Below are positions 36,012-44,742 of a stretch of 64,000 nt of DNA, piece after piece; the first letter of the stretch is position 1, and each line of letters starts with the position of its first letter. A program made the translations under genes and the position numbers. The notes beneath the pieces are model-generated. The model did no database searches, was not told the DNA's origin, and saw nothing but the letters and a program-made list of their open reading frames with translations. Source of the DNA: an uncultured Cyclobacteriaceae bacterium (lineage in GTDB: Bacteria > Bacteroidota > Bacteroidia > Cytophagales > Cyclobacteriaceae); contig CALSPM010000003.1 of the NCBI GenBank assembly GCA_943788235.1, positions 1 through 64,000 of the forward strand. Direction: 5' to 3'.

Positions 36012-38495
36012 TTAGATATTATTTTTGATAACATTACTCAGGTGGCCACTTTGAATTTCTGTGTTATCGGTGCCCTCATAGATGATGGTACTTACTCCAG
36101 CAGCGTCAATATCTAAAAAATCTTCAGCATAAATGTGAGCCGTAGAAGCACCTGTGACGTGGGCATAGGTAGTTTTAGTATTAAAACTTGAGGCATCTAA
36201 ATTACAAGCACCGACTAATTTTGTTTTAAATTTTTGAGCGTCACCTGTCAATTGTAGTCTCGAGGCACCTGTTAGATAGGCTTCTAGAAATTTAACCTTA
36301 ACATTTGCCGCTATGGAGGTAGCGCCTGTCAAGATCAATTCAAGGTTTTCTGATTGGAAGCCATTAATTTCACCTAAGATTGCACCATTTAAGGTGATGC
36401 TTTCCACGTCAGGAGTACGGATCAGTAGGTAATGAATTGTTTCACTCACTGGGTCCTCATTCCACCAATCTCTATCGGCTGTCGCTTTAACTATTAGTTT
36501 ATTTGCCACCATTTTAAATTGCAAGTCTTCGTCTTCAGGTCTTTTTTTTAAGGCGACATAATACTGGTCGGCTTGTTCAATGGTTAGATATAGGTGAGAT
36601 GAAATGGTGATATCTTTAAAATTCTCAAAATCATAAATAGCGGGTTCAAGATCGATGTCCTCCCAAGTAGGACTAGACTGAACCATAGGTGTCCTAGGAG
36701 TTGAATCTTCAATATTTAGAGATGTGGGGGTGTCGGGCTCTTGTAAGTTACATGTAATACAGTTCAGTCCATTTTGATCAAAAATCCATTTATTACCATT
36801 AAGATCGGAGGTATTGTAACCGTTCGGATATAAAGTGTTTCGCAGGATTTTACCTAAATCAGTACCCATTTTGAAGGGCAGTCCAAAGGGGATATATAGC
36901 GTGATTTCTGCTTTTTGAAAGCGGTATGGAGTCCTGTTTAAATTGATATCTCGGGCAAAAATGATTTCATTTCCCTCTTGAACAATAGCATACGAAACAT
37001 CTGCCGCATTATTTTCAGCATTGTCTAAAGTATTTCCCCTTGACATTACACGTGTGATGGCTTTAAAATCACTTTTATCATGGCCTGCTAGGTATAAATT
37101 AACTCGATCATTTACTTGACCCCCTTGACCTAAGGTTAAGGTAGATAGGGAATCTGTGGGCTCAAAGTTCTGTGTTATTTGGACATAATTTTCTGATATA
37201 AAATCTTTTATAGTTGCCGGAGTCAAAAAAGATAATCCAGCAATCCCTAATATCCACAGTGTAAAAAGAGCAGCCCCGAGGTAGCGATTGAGTAGGGAAC
37301 GCTTGGTGATAATGGTCAATCCCAATAATACAATGGCAAGCATTGGGATCATAAAGACCAGTAGTAAAGTGACAGCGGTTAAGGTATTGATCGAGGATGC
37401 AAAGAGTTCCAACGGGAAAAAACTTGAAATCATGACATTGGTCCAACTTAGATTAATTCCCAGTGCAATGAGGAAAATAAGGAGCAGCACAAAAGATAGG
37501 GTTAAACCTATGAGAATAAAGCCAATACCTAATGCAATTCTCAAGACCTCACCTAGAAAAGCCAATAATGGGCCTAATATTTGTGCTAAGGTTTCCAATA
37601 CAACCGCCAAAAGCTTGAAGGGGATCATGATGATTTTTATGAAGGGGTTTTCGTCTCCTTCGACTACTTTGAGTCTATTTTTAAAATTAGTTTCTATGTT
37701 GCTCAAAGTGATAGGTTCACCTTCCATTTTCATTTTTTCCGTAATAGAGACGGCTTCTGGCGTAATGATCCACAGGACAAAATAGAAGATGATGCCGAAT
37801 CCACCTAAAAATATACTGACCAACAACAATAATCGAATGGCTACTTTATCGATACCAAAATAGGCAGAGATTCCAGAGGCTACACCTGCTATTACTCGGT
37901 CTTCTTTATTTCTATACAATTTTCTTACTTGGGGCTCTTCTATGAGTGAAGCTCCCGGTAATGCGATCCATAAAAGGATGTAGGTGATTAAGGTAACGGT
38001 AGAAAGGCCAATAAATAAAGCATTGAAAAACAATACTAAGATCAATAACCGAACCCATAGGGGATCTATTTTAAAATAATAGGCAAATCCACTGGCGACA
38101 CCTCCAATGAGTTGATTTTTGGTATTCCGCCTGAGTCTCCTTTTTTCGCCATTTGTATAAGCTTGATCCTTGGACATCCCCTCTTCCTTGGCTGAAGGAT
38201 CATCATTTGAAGGATTATTATCTATATCCAATGAAGCTTCGAAATCAGTCACGGTACCCATGGTTGTGATCAAAGATTCTACATCTGATAATAAAATCAC
38301 TTCACTCTCTGTGGAACGTTTATCCAGAAATATTTCTGAAATACGACTTTCGATGTCCTCAATGATGTCCTTGTGATCGTCAAAAGTAGAAAAATAGGAA
38401 TTAATCGATGTCAGATATTCTTCGAGAAGCTGATATCCTGATTCCTCTATATGAAAAAGGGTCCCTGCTATATTGATGCTGATATTTTTTTTCAT
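36012..38495 (-). CDS. PspC-domain membrane protein with C-terminal GIN (DUF2807) domain
   Basis: The 827-residue multidomain protein has four parts. Residues 1-100 are a cytoplasmic helical domain (MKKNISINIAGTLFHIEES start) usual in Bacteroidota PspC proteins. Two PspC domains follow (about 120-180, LIGGVASGFAYYFKIDPLWVR; about 193-250, VIAGVASGISAYFGIDKVAIR), each with a membrane helix pair, quoted here as LIGGVASGFAYYF and VIAGVASGISAYF. Several further helices (about 285-420) precede an exported region ending in a GIN/DUF2807 beta-helix (about 620-820, FENFKDITISSHLYL, LTGASRLQLTGDA). PspC proteins answer membrane stress. The gene is coupled to padR by a 4-nt overlap. Confidence 0.87.
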   Translation of the reverse strand: MKKNISINIAGTLFHIEESGYQLLEEYLTSINSYFSTFDDHKDIIEDIESRISEIFLDKRSTESEVILLSDVESLITTMGTVTDFEASLDIDNNPSNDDPSAKEEGMSKDQAYTNGEKRRLRRNTKNQLIGGVASGFAYYFKIDPLWVRLLILVLFFNALFIGLSTVTLITYILLWIALPGASLIEEPQVRKLYRNKEDRVIAGVASGISAYFGIDKVAIRLLLLVSIFLGGFGIIFYFVLWIITPEAVSITEKMKMEGEPITLSNIETNFKNRLKVVEGDENPFIKIIMIPFKLLAVVLETLAQILGPLLAFLGEVLRIALGIGFILIGLTLSFVLLLIFLIALGINLSWTNVMISSFFPLELFASSINTLTAVTLLLVFMIPMLAIVLLGLTIITKRSLLNRYLGAALFTLWILGIAGLSFLTPATIKDFISENYVQITQNFEPTDSLSTLTLGQGGQVNDRVNLYLAGHDKSDFKAITRVMSRGNTLDNAENNAADVSYAIVQEGNEIIFARDINLNRTPYRFQKAEITLYIPFGLPFKMGTDLGKILRNTLYPNGYNTSDLNGNKWIFDQNGLNCITCNLQEPDTPTSLNIEDSTPRTPMVQSSPTWEDIDLEPAIYDFENFKDITISSHLYLTIEQADQYYVALKKRPEDEDLQFKMVANKLIVKATADRDWWNEDPVSETIHYLLIRTPDVESITLNGAILGEINGFQSENLELILTGATSIAANVKVKFLEAYLTGASRLQLTGDAQKFKTKLVGACNLDASSFNTKTTYAHVTGASTAHIYAEDFLDIDAAGVSTIIYEGTDNTEIQSGHLSNVIKNNI

Positions 38496-38839
38496 TTTTT
38501 CACTTTTTTTGATTTTACAGATATGATTTGATCGGTTGATAGGGATAATTCTACCCAGGTTGATTTTAGGGTCATTAAAAAAGCTCTACCCTGCTTGGTA
38601 ATCAAATAATATTTGCGTGGAGGACCAGCTTTTGACTCCACCCATTTATAGCTCACCAACTCAGCCTTTCTAAGTCGGGTTAACAAGGGGTACAAGGTAC
38701 CTTCAACGACCATTATTTTGGCGGACGTGAGCTCTTCGAGTAGGTCTGTGGCATAGACTTCTCCTCTTGAGATAATATGAAGTATGCAGAACTCGAGAAT
38801 CCCTTTCCGCATTTGTACTTGTGTATTTTCTATATTCAT
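38492..38839 (-). CDS. PadR-family transcriptional regulator
   Basis: The 115-residue winged-helix repressor has the PadR signature: MRKGILEFCILHIISRGEVYATDLLEEL, quoted as RKGILEFCILHIIS and GEVYATDLLEEL, then VVEGTLYPLLTRLRKAELVSYKW, quoted as VEGTLYPLLTRLRKAELV, and SKAGPPRKYYLIT. It lies at the head of the padR-pspC-sigma unit and probably regulates it. Repeats shortly upstream (38875-38899) could be its operator. PadR proteins respond to small molecules or stress; the effector here is unknown. Confidence 0.9.
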   Translation of the reverse strand: MNIENTQVQMRKGILEFCILHIISRGEVYATDLLEELTSAKIMVVEGTLYPLLTRLRKAELVSYKWVESKAGPPRKYYLITKQGRAFLMTLKSTWVELSLSTDQIISVKSKKVKK

Positions 38840-39207
38840 TAAAACTTGTTTGAATCATGTGCAAGTTATGCAAGGTACTATGTATAAACTAGTACTATGC
38901 AGTAAATATCAGTAACAATCATTCATTGATCTCAAAAAGAGGCATTCTGTACCTAATTAATCGAGTATCAAACGGTTTTACCTAGAAAAAAGGGAATACA
39001 GTTAATGGGATTGAATGAGATATGATGGAGTTTAAAAATGACCAATTTTCCAGTGACTGGAGCTAAGCAATTTTTAATTATCAATGTTTTAGATAGGGGA
39101 TATGTATTTATAATGGCTACCTGGGTGGATTAATGTGGAAGTATGAAATATTTTTCCCACACATTTTCTCATCAATTTGTGAGATATCCTAAGAAGAATA
39201 CCAATGA
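38840..39207. other. Upstream region of padR
   Basis: The part next to padR holds operator-like repeats, listed separately. The rest, toward the glutaminyl cyclase gene end, is AT-rich without a protein-like frame. TGTGG and CCACA around 39133-39165 could form a weak hairpin after the cyclase gene, but the stem is poor. Confidence 0.45.
38875..38899. promoter_or_regulatory. Operator-like repeats in front of padR
   Basis: GTACTATG occurs twice, at 38875-38882 and 38892-38899, with starts 17 nt apart. The second copy sits in the palindrome TAGTACTA (38890-38897). They lie 36-60 nt upstream of the padR ATG, where a promoter and an autoregulatory site would be expected. Confidence 0.4.
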
Positions 39208-40302
39208 TTATTGGACTTTTCTCAGCGTAATCTCGTAGAGGTAGGGATGCCACTTCGCTGTGACGAAGAGCCTGTTTTGATAGCTGGCAATACCGTTTAG
39301 CACATAGTCTATGCCACGGTATTTTGATCGATCAATCAAGCCCATCAAATCAATGACTCCTTTGACGCGACCCGTTAACAAATCTATAATTATGATTTCA
39401 TCAGATGCCGTAGTATATACATTGGCATAAAGGTCATTACCTATTACTTCTAATTCATTTAAAAAATTGAATTTATTGGTTTGATCGTAGATCTGAAGTC
39501 GATCTATTTGAGAAAAATCTTTTGGATTAAGTAAATAAATATTTTCTGATCCATCGCTCATTACTAGGGTATCTCCCCAAGTAGCTAAACCCCAGCCTTC
39601 TCCAGAATAATTAAATGTTCTTGTACGATTAAGGTCTTTATCATAAGCAAAGGCGATTTGAGATTCCCAAGTGATTTGAAAAATCGTTTCTTTCCAAGAA
39701 GTGGCTCCTTCACCAAAATACTTATTTTCAATATTAGCCATTTGTATGACCTCGCCTGAAACTAAATCATATTTTCCTATGGTTGAGGATCCTCTATGTC
39801 CCGTACTTTCATATAAATATTCATTTTCAAAAAAGAGTCCTTGGGTATATGATTTTTCATTGTGCGGATATGTATTGACCAAATCGTAAGTATATCGCGA
39901 AGGATTGAGATTGGAGACAAATGTTATTTTTGGATATATTTTTTCTTTTTTATCCTTAAAATAAGCAGTAAGTGAAATTTGAGGATTGCCAGTACGAAAC
40001 CGCTCGGGCTGCCATTCAAAATGATTTCCTATAAAGGTTTTAGACTTTCCGTCACCTTCCAATAGGATAGAGTCGATAAGGTGATCTTTTTTATGCTCGA
40101 GGGTAAATAAAACAAGGGTATCCAAGGGGAAAGTACTTCCTAATTTGGGTACAATTAGATTAATTTCTTTTTTTATTCTTGGTGAATTTCTCCTTTTAAT
40201 CGTCTTTTTTTCCTTAGGCATACAACTTATAATTAGGTGCAGCAAAAAAATAAGAATAATAAGATTTTTTAATGAAAATTTTCTGATGTCTACCCTTGTC
40301 AT
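39208..40302 (-). CDS. Glutaminyl-peptide cyclotransferase, plant-type lipoprotein
   Basis: This enzyme converts N-terminal Gln to pyroglutamate. The 364 residues begin with a signal peptide and lipobox IISC (about residue 27), so it is a periplasmic lipoprotein. Residues about 40-130 are a Bacteroidota extra domain. The rest is the five-bladed beta-propeller glutamine cyclotransferase: YPHNEKSYTQGLFFENEYLYESTGHRGSS, quoted as PHNEKSYTQGLFFE and YESTGHRGSS, KYFGEGATSW, GEGWGLATWGDTLVMSDGS, quoted as EGWGLATWGDTLVMSDGS, ELEVIGNDLYANVY and VLNGIASYQNRLFVTAK, quoted as NGIASYQNRLFVTAKWHP. The biological substrate is unknown. Confidence 0.9.
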   Translation of the reverse strand: MTRVDIRKFSLKNLIILIFLLHLIISCMPKEKKTIKRRNSPRIKKEINLIVPKLGSTFPLDTLVLFTLEHKKDHLIDSILLEGDGKSKTFIGNHFEWQPERFRTGNPQISLTAYFKDKKEKIYPKITFVSNLNPSRYTYDLVNTYPHNEKSYTQGLFFENEYLYESTGHRGSSTIGKYDLVSGEVIQMANIENKYFGEGATSWKETIFQITWESQIAFAYDKDLNRTRTFNYSGEGWGLATWGDTLVMSDGSENIYLLNPKDFSQIDRLQIYDQTNKFNFLNELEVIGNDLYANVYTTASDEIIIIDLLTGRVKGVIDLMGLIDRSKYRGIDYVLNGIASYQNRLFVTAKWHPYLYEITLRKVQ

Positions 40303-40358
40303 ACCAAGAATGCAAATATGATTTTGATTGATTTACCCTTATGATTCTAAAGTCAAAA

Positions 40359-41612
40359 TCAATTTTTATTGTTAGATACCAAACTTTTTATCAGTACAGG
40401 TAATGTTAACCCTTGGTAAATGATGGTCCAAACCACCACCACATAAGTCATGGTGATAATGACGTCCTTGCCACTGAATTCAGGAAGTGTTAAAGATAAA
40501 GCAATAGGAATACCCCCTCTTAGCGTCCCCCATGACATGATTGAAATCGTATGTGGCTCAAAATTTTTTTTGACAGATAATATTTTGATGGGTATAAAGA
40601 CACTCATCCATCTGCCAAGTAAGACCAGGTTGACTGCAAAAAAACCTGCAGCAAAATAATCAAAACGTAGAGGAATGACCAGCATTTCAAGGCCGATAAG
40701 CACAAAAAGCATGGTAGCAAAAGAGTCTTGAATTAGATTCCAAAATTTAAAAACATAATCGCCTGCGATTCCAGTTACCTCTGTTGAGCGTCCCTCATTA
40801 CCTATAACCAAACCCATGATCACTGCGGCCTGCTTTGAGGAAACATGCATTAAGTCTGCCATGGTAGTCCCAAAAAGAACAATAGTGATTGTTATGAGTA
40901 TTTCCACATGAAATTCATCATTGTCGACATATTTTAATAAGCGATACCCAATGTATCCCATAACTAAACCAATAAATATGCCTCCTCCAACATCTGCTAG
41001 AAAGACATAAACAACTTCAAAAAAACCTAGTTGATGATCTGCTTGTCCTCCAGCTAAGTCGAGCAAGGTCAGGGCTAAAACAACGGCTATGCCATCATTA
41101 AAAAGGGACTCACCTTCAATTTTCATTTCAACGTTCTTTGAGATTTTAAAACGACGAATGTATTCGGTGATAGCAATGGGGTCGGTCGGAGAGATCAACG
41201 CACCAAATACCAAGCAATATAAATAGCTCAATTCTATGCCAATCCAGCCCAGCATAAAATAGACTGAGGTTCCAATGACTACCGTAGAAATAAGAACACC
41301 GACAGTCGCCAAAACTAAAACTGCTTTTTTATGCTTGGCAAGCTTCTTAATTTCTATATTTAATGCACTCGAAAAAAGGAGAAAGCTTAATACGATCTGG
41401 TAAATAATATCACCATATTGGTATTCTTCGATATGAATGGCATCTATTTTTAATGACGGAATCAGATATCCCGCACTAAGTAAACATAAAGAAAGAAAGA
41501 GTGCCATGATCATTGAACCAATGGTTGAAGGCAATTTTAAGACGTATATATTCAAGAATATAAAAAGTCCAGCAAGAAAAATAAACAAGGCGATAATATC
41601 AAATACGTTCAT
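40359..41612 (-). CDS. Na+/H+ antiporter, CPA1 family
   Basis: The 417-residue integral membrane protein has about 12 helices and the CPA1 motifs FGALISPTDPIAITEYIR, quoted as GALISPTDPIA, and the ion-binding FNDGIAVVLAL (Asn-Asp pair). MSWGTLRGGIPIALSLTLPE, quoted as WGTLRGGIPIALSL, lies near the end. It exchanges cytoplasmic Na+ for protons and serves pH and salt balance. There is no C-terminal regulatory tail. It is a single gene, with a 370-base region upstream. Confidence 0.9.
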   Translation of the reverse strand: MNVFDIIALFIFLAGLFIFLNIYVLKLPSTIGSMIMALFLSLCLLSAGYLIPSLKIDAIHIEEYQYGDIIYQIVLSFLLFSSALNIEIKKLAKHKKAVLVLATVGVLISTVVIGTSVYFMLGWIGIELSYLYCLVFGALISPTDPIAITEYIRRFKISKNVEMKIEGESLFNDGIAVVLALTLLDLAGGQADHQLGFFEVVYVFLADVGGGIFIGLVMGYIGYRLLKYVDNDEFHVEILITITIVLFGTTMADLMHVSSKQAAVIMGLVIGNEGRSTEVTGIAGDYVFKFWNLIQDSFATMLFVLIGLEMLVIPLRFDYFAAGFFAVNLVLLGRWMSVFIPIKILSVKKNFEPHTISIMSWGTLRGGIPIALSLTLPEFSGKDVIITMTYVVVVWTIIYQGLTLPVLIKSLVSNNKN

Positions 41613-41943
41613 TTTAACAGGATTAGAATCAGAAAGGGTTTACTTTTTGGTCTTCAGTATCTATGGTCATTGTACTACAAATATTATGATTTTAATCATA
41701 AATGGATCTATTTGGCTACGAAATATAGTCTAGATGACTACGAAATGAACATTTTAGTGATTTTTTTTTACTTTATTGAACCAAATAAACCAAAATAGCC
41801 TAATACTTTAATCATTTCTGTATTCTTTTGACTGGTTTTATCCTCTTTTAGGATACTTAAAATGACGTTCATAAGGCGAGATTAATGGAAAGGGATCCGT
41901 TTCAATCAACATCAGATGAAAAAATTATTTCCAGTAAAGATAA
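41613..41943. other. Divergent intergenic region with paired repeats
   Basis: The spacer lies between the divergent antiporter and lipoprotein genes. It contains CTACGAAAT twice (41716-41724, 41738-41746) around the inverted repeat TAGTC-N5-GACTA (41726-41740). A short run of nine T follows. No open frame of protein character is seen. Confidence 0.45.
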
Positions 41944-41971
41944 TTTGTTCATTCTTGGAGGCCTATTTTTG
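41944..41971 (+). promoter_or_regulatory. Promoter of the small lipoprotein gene
   Basis: TTTG at 41944-41947 is followed after 16 nt by TATTTTTG at 41964-41971. The spacing is a little short for the consensus. The leader to the ATG at 42008 is about 30 nt, which argues against a GTG start at 41984. Confidence 0.5.
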
Positions 41972-42007
41972 TAGACAAGAAAAGTGCTTCTAACACGAAA
42001 TCAACTG

Positions 42008-42412
42008 ATGATGAAATTATTAAGTTGGAGTTATTTGTTTTTATGGATATTTCTATGGGGTTGTGCTCCCACATCAGGAAATGAGACAGATCTCTTGTAC
42101 CAAGAGATTATGGATATCCATGATGAGGTCATGCCCAAAATGGGTAAGATTCGTAATTTAGAAAAGCAATTCAGATCAGCTGCATTGACTTCTCCTAACG
42201 CTACAGAATTAATGAGTCAAGCGGAGGTGCTTGCAAGTGCCAATGAAGCTATGATGAATTGGATGCGAAATTTCAACAACGATTTTCAAGGACTTGATGA
42301 AGAAAAAAAGGAATATCTCTTGGGTCAGAAAAAACAGGTATACCAAGTCAAAGAGTTAATGAATTCAAGTATTTTGCAGAGTGTGGAGTTAATGGGTAGC
42401 GCAATCGACTAG
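42008..42412 (+). CDS. Small lipoprotein, viral-A-type-inclusion-like family
   Basis: From the ATG at 42008 the protein has 134 residues: a signal peptide with lipobox LWGC (Cys about 19), then an all-helical mature part with DIHDEVMPKMGKIRNLEKQ, quoted as IHDEVMPKMGKIRNLEK, and ANEAMMNWMRNF. Short Bacteroidota lipoproteins with this H-D-E-V-M-P-K-M motif are often misnamed viral A-type inclusion protein. Their role is unknown. An in-frame GTG at 41984 is a weaker start. The gene faces the cytochrome c gene and overlaps its 3' end by 24 nt. Confidence 0.7.
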   Translation: MMKLLSWSYLFLWIFLWGCAPTSGNETDLLYQEIMDIHDEVMPKMGKIRNLEKQFRSAALTSPNATELMSQAEVLASANEAMMNWMRNFNNDFQGLDEEKKEYLLGQKKQVYQVKELMNSSILQSVELMGSAID

Positions 42413-42847
42413 CGATGTCGCCACTTTACTGACCGAAATAAATCCGTTTTGATTACCCCAACTATTGCCGATATATGTAAGAATTTCAGCTATTTCTAAA
42501 TTACTTAACTCAGTTTGCGCGGGCATTGCAATATTCTGATTTGAAGCTTCCCGGCTGGCTTTTGTGCCATATTTTATAAGACAAGCCGCCGGGCCCATGT
42601 CATCCATCAAAGTGGCAGACCCAATCAGTGCTGGATATAATTTCCTAAACCCCTCTCCTGAATTTTGATGGCAATGGGTACAGTTTGTATTGTATAAAAT
42701 TTTGCCTTGTATGAGATACTGGGTATACTTCATTTTGGAGGCTTCATCTAGGTTTTCCGGAAGGTGGCTCTCCGCGGGTTTTTGATAGGAATTACAACTC
42801 AGTACTAAAAAAAGGAAGAAAAAGAGAAATAAACGATTATTGCTCAT
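42389..42847 (-). CDS. Mono-haem c-type cytochrome lipoprotein
   Basis: The 152-residue protein has a lipobox LVLSC (Cys about 18) and one haem-attachment motif CTHCH near residue 60, with the typical downstream IAMPAQTELSNLEIAEILTYIGNSWGN, quoted as AMPAQTELSNLEIAEILTYIGN, in which Met is the axial ligand. It should sit on the periplasmic face of the membrane and carry electrons to a terminal oxidase. It follows the SCO gene with an 11-nt overlap. The 3' end overlaps the convergent lipoprotein gene. Confidence 0.88.
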   Translation of the reverse strand: MSNNRLFLFFFLFLVLSCNSYQKPAESHLPENLDEASKMKYTQYLIQGKILYNTNCTHCHQNSGEGFRKLYPALIGSATLMDDMGPAACLIKYGTKASREASNQNIAMPAQTELSNLEIAEILTYIGNSWGNQNGFISVSKVATSLVDCATH

Positions 42848-43484
42848 AGCTTGATAACAACCTGTTGATGTCTTTCATAAGTAAATCAACCTGACTGGCA
42901 ATGGTACCATCATAGACCCCTCGTATCTGACGCTTTTTGTCGATTAATAAAAAGGCACCACTATGGATAAACCCCCCCGGAGCATTTTCATCCTCATTAG
43001 CGACGACCATATAGCTGGTCTCTCCGATATCGTAAATCTGATCCTTATCTCCCGTTACAAATTCCCATTTTGGGCTACTTACCCCGAGCAAGTCGGCATA
43101 ATTAGCCAATGCGGCTACCGTGTCGTAGCTGGGATCAATGGTATGAGAAAGTAAGCCAACATTTTCATTTTCTAAAAATTTTTCATACACCCGGTACATT
43201 TGTTTACTCATTTCTGGGCAAATAGAGGGACAATTGATAAAGAAAAAATCAGCGACATAGATTTTATCTTTAAAAGAGGCATTGGTAATGACGGCACTGT
43301 CTTGGTTTATAAAACTAAAGTCAGCAATACGATGGGAAATCGTATCCTTGATGAGTATGCCGTTAACCTCCTTGGTAACGATTTCATTGCGTCCTAAAAT
43401 TGGTAATTCAAAATTGGTTTTGATTTCTTGGCAGGCCCCAAGTAACAGAAATAAACAGCCTATTTCGATATGTTTTCTCATCAT
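42837..43484 (-). CDS. SCO1/SenC family copper chaperone
   Basis: SCO proteins deliver copper to the CuA site of cytochrome c oxidase. The 215 residues include a lipoprotein signal (LLLGAC, Cys about 18), a thioredoxin fold with the copper motif CPSICPEM, LLSHTIDPSYD and the third ligand His in GGFIHSGAFLLID. The start ATG overlaps the hemJ stop by 4 nt. The next gene is a cytochrome c, so hemJ-SCO-cytochrome c are probably one unit serving respiration. Confidence 0.9.
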   Translation of the reverse strand: MMRKHIEIGCLFLLLGACQEIKTNFELPILGRNEIVTKEVNGILIKDTISHRIADFSFINQDSAVITNASFKDKIYVADFFFINCPSICPEMSKQMYRVYEKFLENENVGLLSHTIDPSYDTVAALANYADLLGVSSPKWEFVTGDKDQIYDIGETSYMVVANEDENAPGGFIHSGAFLLIDKKRQIRGVYDGTIASQVDLLMKDINRLLSSYEQ

Positions 43485-44014
43485 TTTGTACGAATATACT
43501 TATAAAGTTTAATACCACTGATTAACAAGATAACCACAGCAAAAATTCCCAAAATGCCACTTATCCAGCTTAATTGATCTTTCTTAACAATGAGAAAGAC
43601 CACTGAGATTAAAATAAGGGTGGATACTTCATTCCAAATACGTAATTGCATTGAGCTGTATTTGACTATTCCTACTTGCAAAAGTTTAAAAATATGGTGC
43701 AAACTAAAGTGATAGCCATAAAGTACACCCACCAGAAGTAACTTTATTTGCATAAAAGGCAGTTTGAGCCATTGGGGTTGCAGGTAAAGCAATGTACTTG
43801 CCATAATGGTGGTAATGAGGGCAGAAGGCCAAGTGATGATGTACCATAAACGTTTGGCCATAAGGGCCAATTGGACTTGTAGAATAGTCTTTTCAGGTTC
43901 AGGTTTAGATAAGGCTTCGGTCTGGTAAATAAATATCCGAGGGATGTAAAAAAGCCCAGCAAACCAGGTAATAACAAATATGATATGTAAAGCCTTGATA
44001 GATAAATAATCCAT
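43481..44014 (-). CDS. hemJ: HemJ/CopD-family membrane protein (protoporphyrinogen oxidase type)
   Basis: The 177-residue membrane protein has four to five helices. Its N-terminus LHIIFVITWFAGLFYIPRIFIY, quoted as LHIIFVITWFAGLFYIPR, carries the His and the R-x-F block of HemJ. Its size and the YHFSLHHIFKLL segment also fit HemJ, which oxidises protoporphyrinogen IX to protoporphyrin IX in haem synthesis. CopD-like copper proteins are related, so the exact role is not fully certain. Cotranscription with SCO and cytochrome c genes fits a haem/oxidase role. Confidence 0.82.
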   Translation of the reverse strand: MDYLSIKALHIIFVITWFAGLFYIPRIFIYQTEALSKPEPEKTILQVQLALMAKRLWYIITWPSALITTIMASTLLYLQPQWLKLPFMQIKLLLVGVLYGYHFSLHHIFKLLQVGIVKYSSMQLRIWNEVSTLILISVVFLIVKKDQLSWISGILGIFAVVILLISGIKLYKYIRTK

Positions 44015-44088
44015 TGTGAATCAGTTAAAGTGAACAACCTCATGCCCTTTTTATCAGGAATATTGGATCTTATAAGGGGATCGAATGA

Positions 44089-44742
44089 TTAAATAGGCTT
44101 ATTTTCGACCCCATTATTTTCCTCAATATCATCTTCGTCCTCAAAAACGATTTCAATCCCTGCTTTTTTTAAATCATCCTTTACGTCAATATCGATAAGG
44201 GTGGGTAATTTAAACACAGAAAGATCTCTATCCTCAATTTCATCTAAGAGTTCATTTAGGACTTCATCATGACCATAGGTCTGTTTATTGAGTAAATTTT
44301 CATGAGGTTCTTTCATACCAATCAGGTAAAAACCACCATCTTGGGCAGGGCCAATGACCACATCATATTTATCCAAAGCAGCAAAACCTTGGGAAATGAT
44401 TTTATCAGTGATGTCGGGTGTATCGCTACCAATAAGAATTATTTTATCACAGCCTAATTCAAAGGCATCATAAAAGCAATTTTGCATTCGTTGCCCCAAA
44501 TCTTTACCTTCTTGGATATGTTTTTCGTAATTGGCATCGTCAAATTGGTCATGCGATTCTATGTATTCAGAATAGTAGACACATTTATTAATCTTTAAGA
44601 CATCCGTTACTTCTGCAGTAATACCTACCAGTTCTTTGTAGATCTCCATCGCCAAGTCCATACCCAAATCCTCAGCCAATCTTGTTTTAACCGTTCCTGG
44701 GATTAAATTTTTAACAAAAATGGACAATACTTCTTTACTCAT
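44089..44742 (-). CDS. TIGR04282-family glycosyltransferase/nucleotidyltransferase-like (DUF2064)
   Basis: From the ATG at 44742 (MSKEVLSIFVKNLIPGTVKT, quoted as MSKEVLSIFVKN and GTVKTRLA) the protein has 217 residues. It has a GT-A/nucleotidyltransferase fold: KTRLAEDLG near the N-terminus, LGQRMQNCFYDAF, ILIGSDTPDI and IGPAQDGGFYLIGM. Family members are annotated as arsenosugar-biosynthesis glycosyltransferases, but no arsS or arsM gene is near. The C-terminus carries an acidic tail. It overlaps the rhodanese gene by 8 nt and ends a five-gene glycosyltransferase operon. Confidence 0.82.
   Translation of the reverse strand: MSKEVLSIFVKNLIPGTVKTRLAEDLGMDLAMEIYKELVGITAEVTDVLKINKCVYYSEYIESHDQFDDANYEKHIQEGKDLGQRMQNCFYDAFELGCDKIILIGSDTPDITDKIISQGFAALDKYDVVIGPAQDGGFYLIGMKEPHENLLNKQTYGHDEVLNELLDEIEDRDLSVFKLPTLIDIDVKDDLKKAGIEIVFEDEDDIEENNGVENKPI

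Noticed and set aside
37288-37785. A 165-residue open frame antisense to the PspC gene
   Set aside because: It lies wholly inside a well-supported gene on the other strand and has the composition of a shadow frame (Lys/Ser/Met-rich, no fold).
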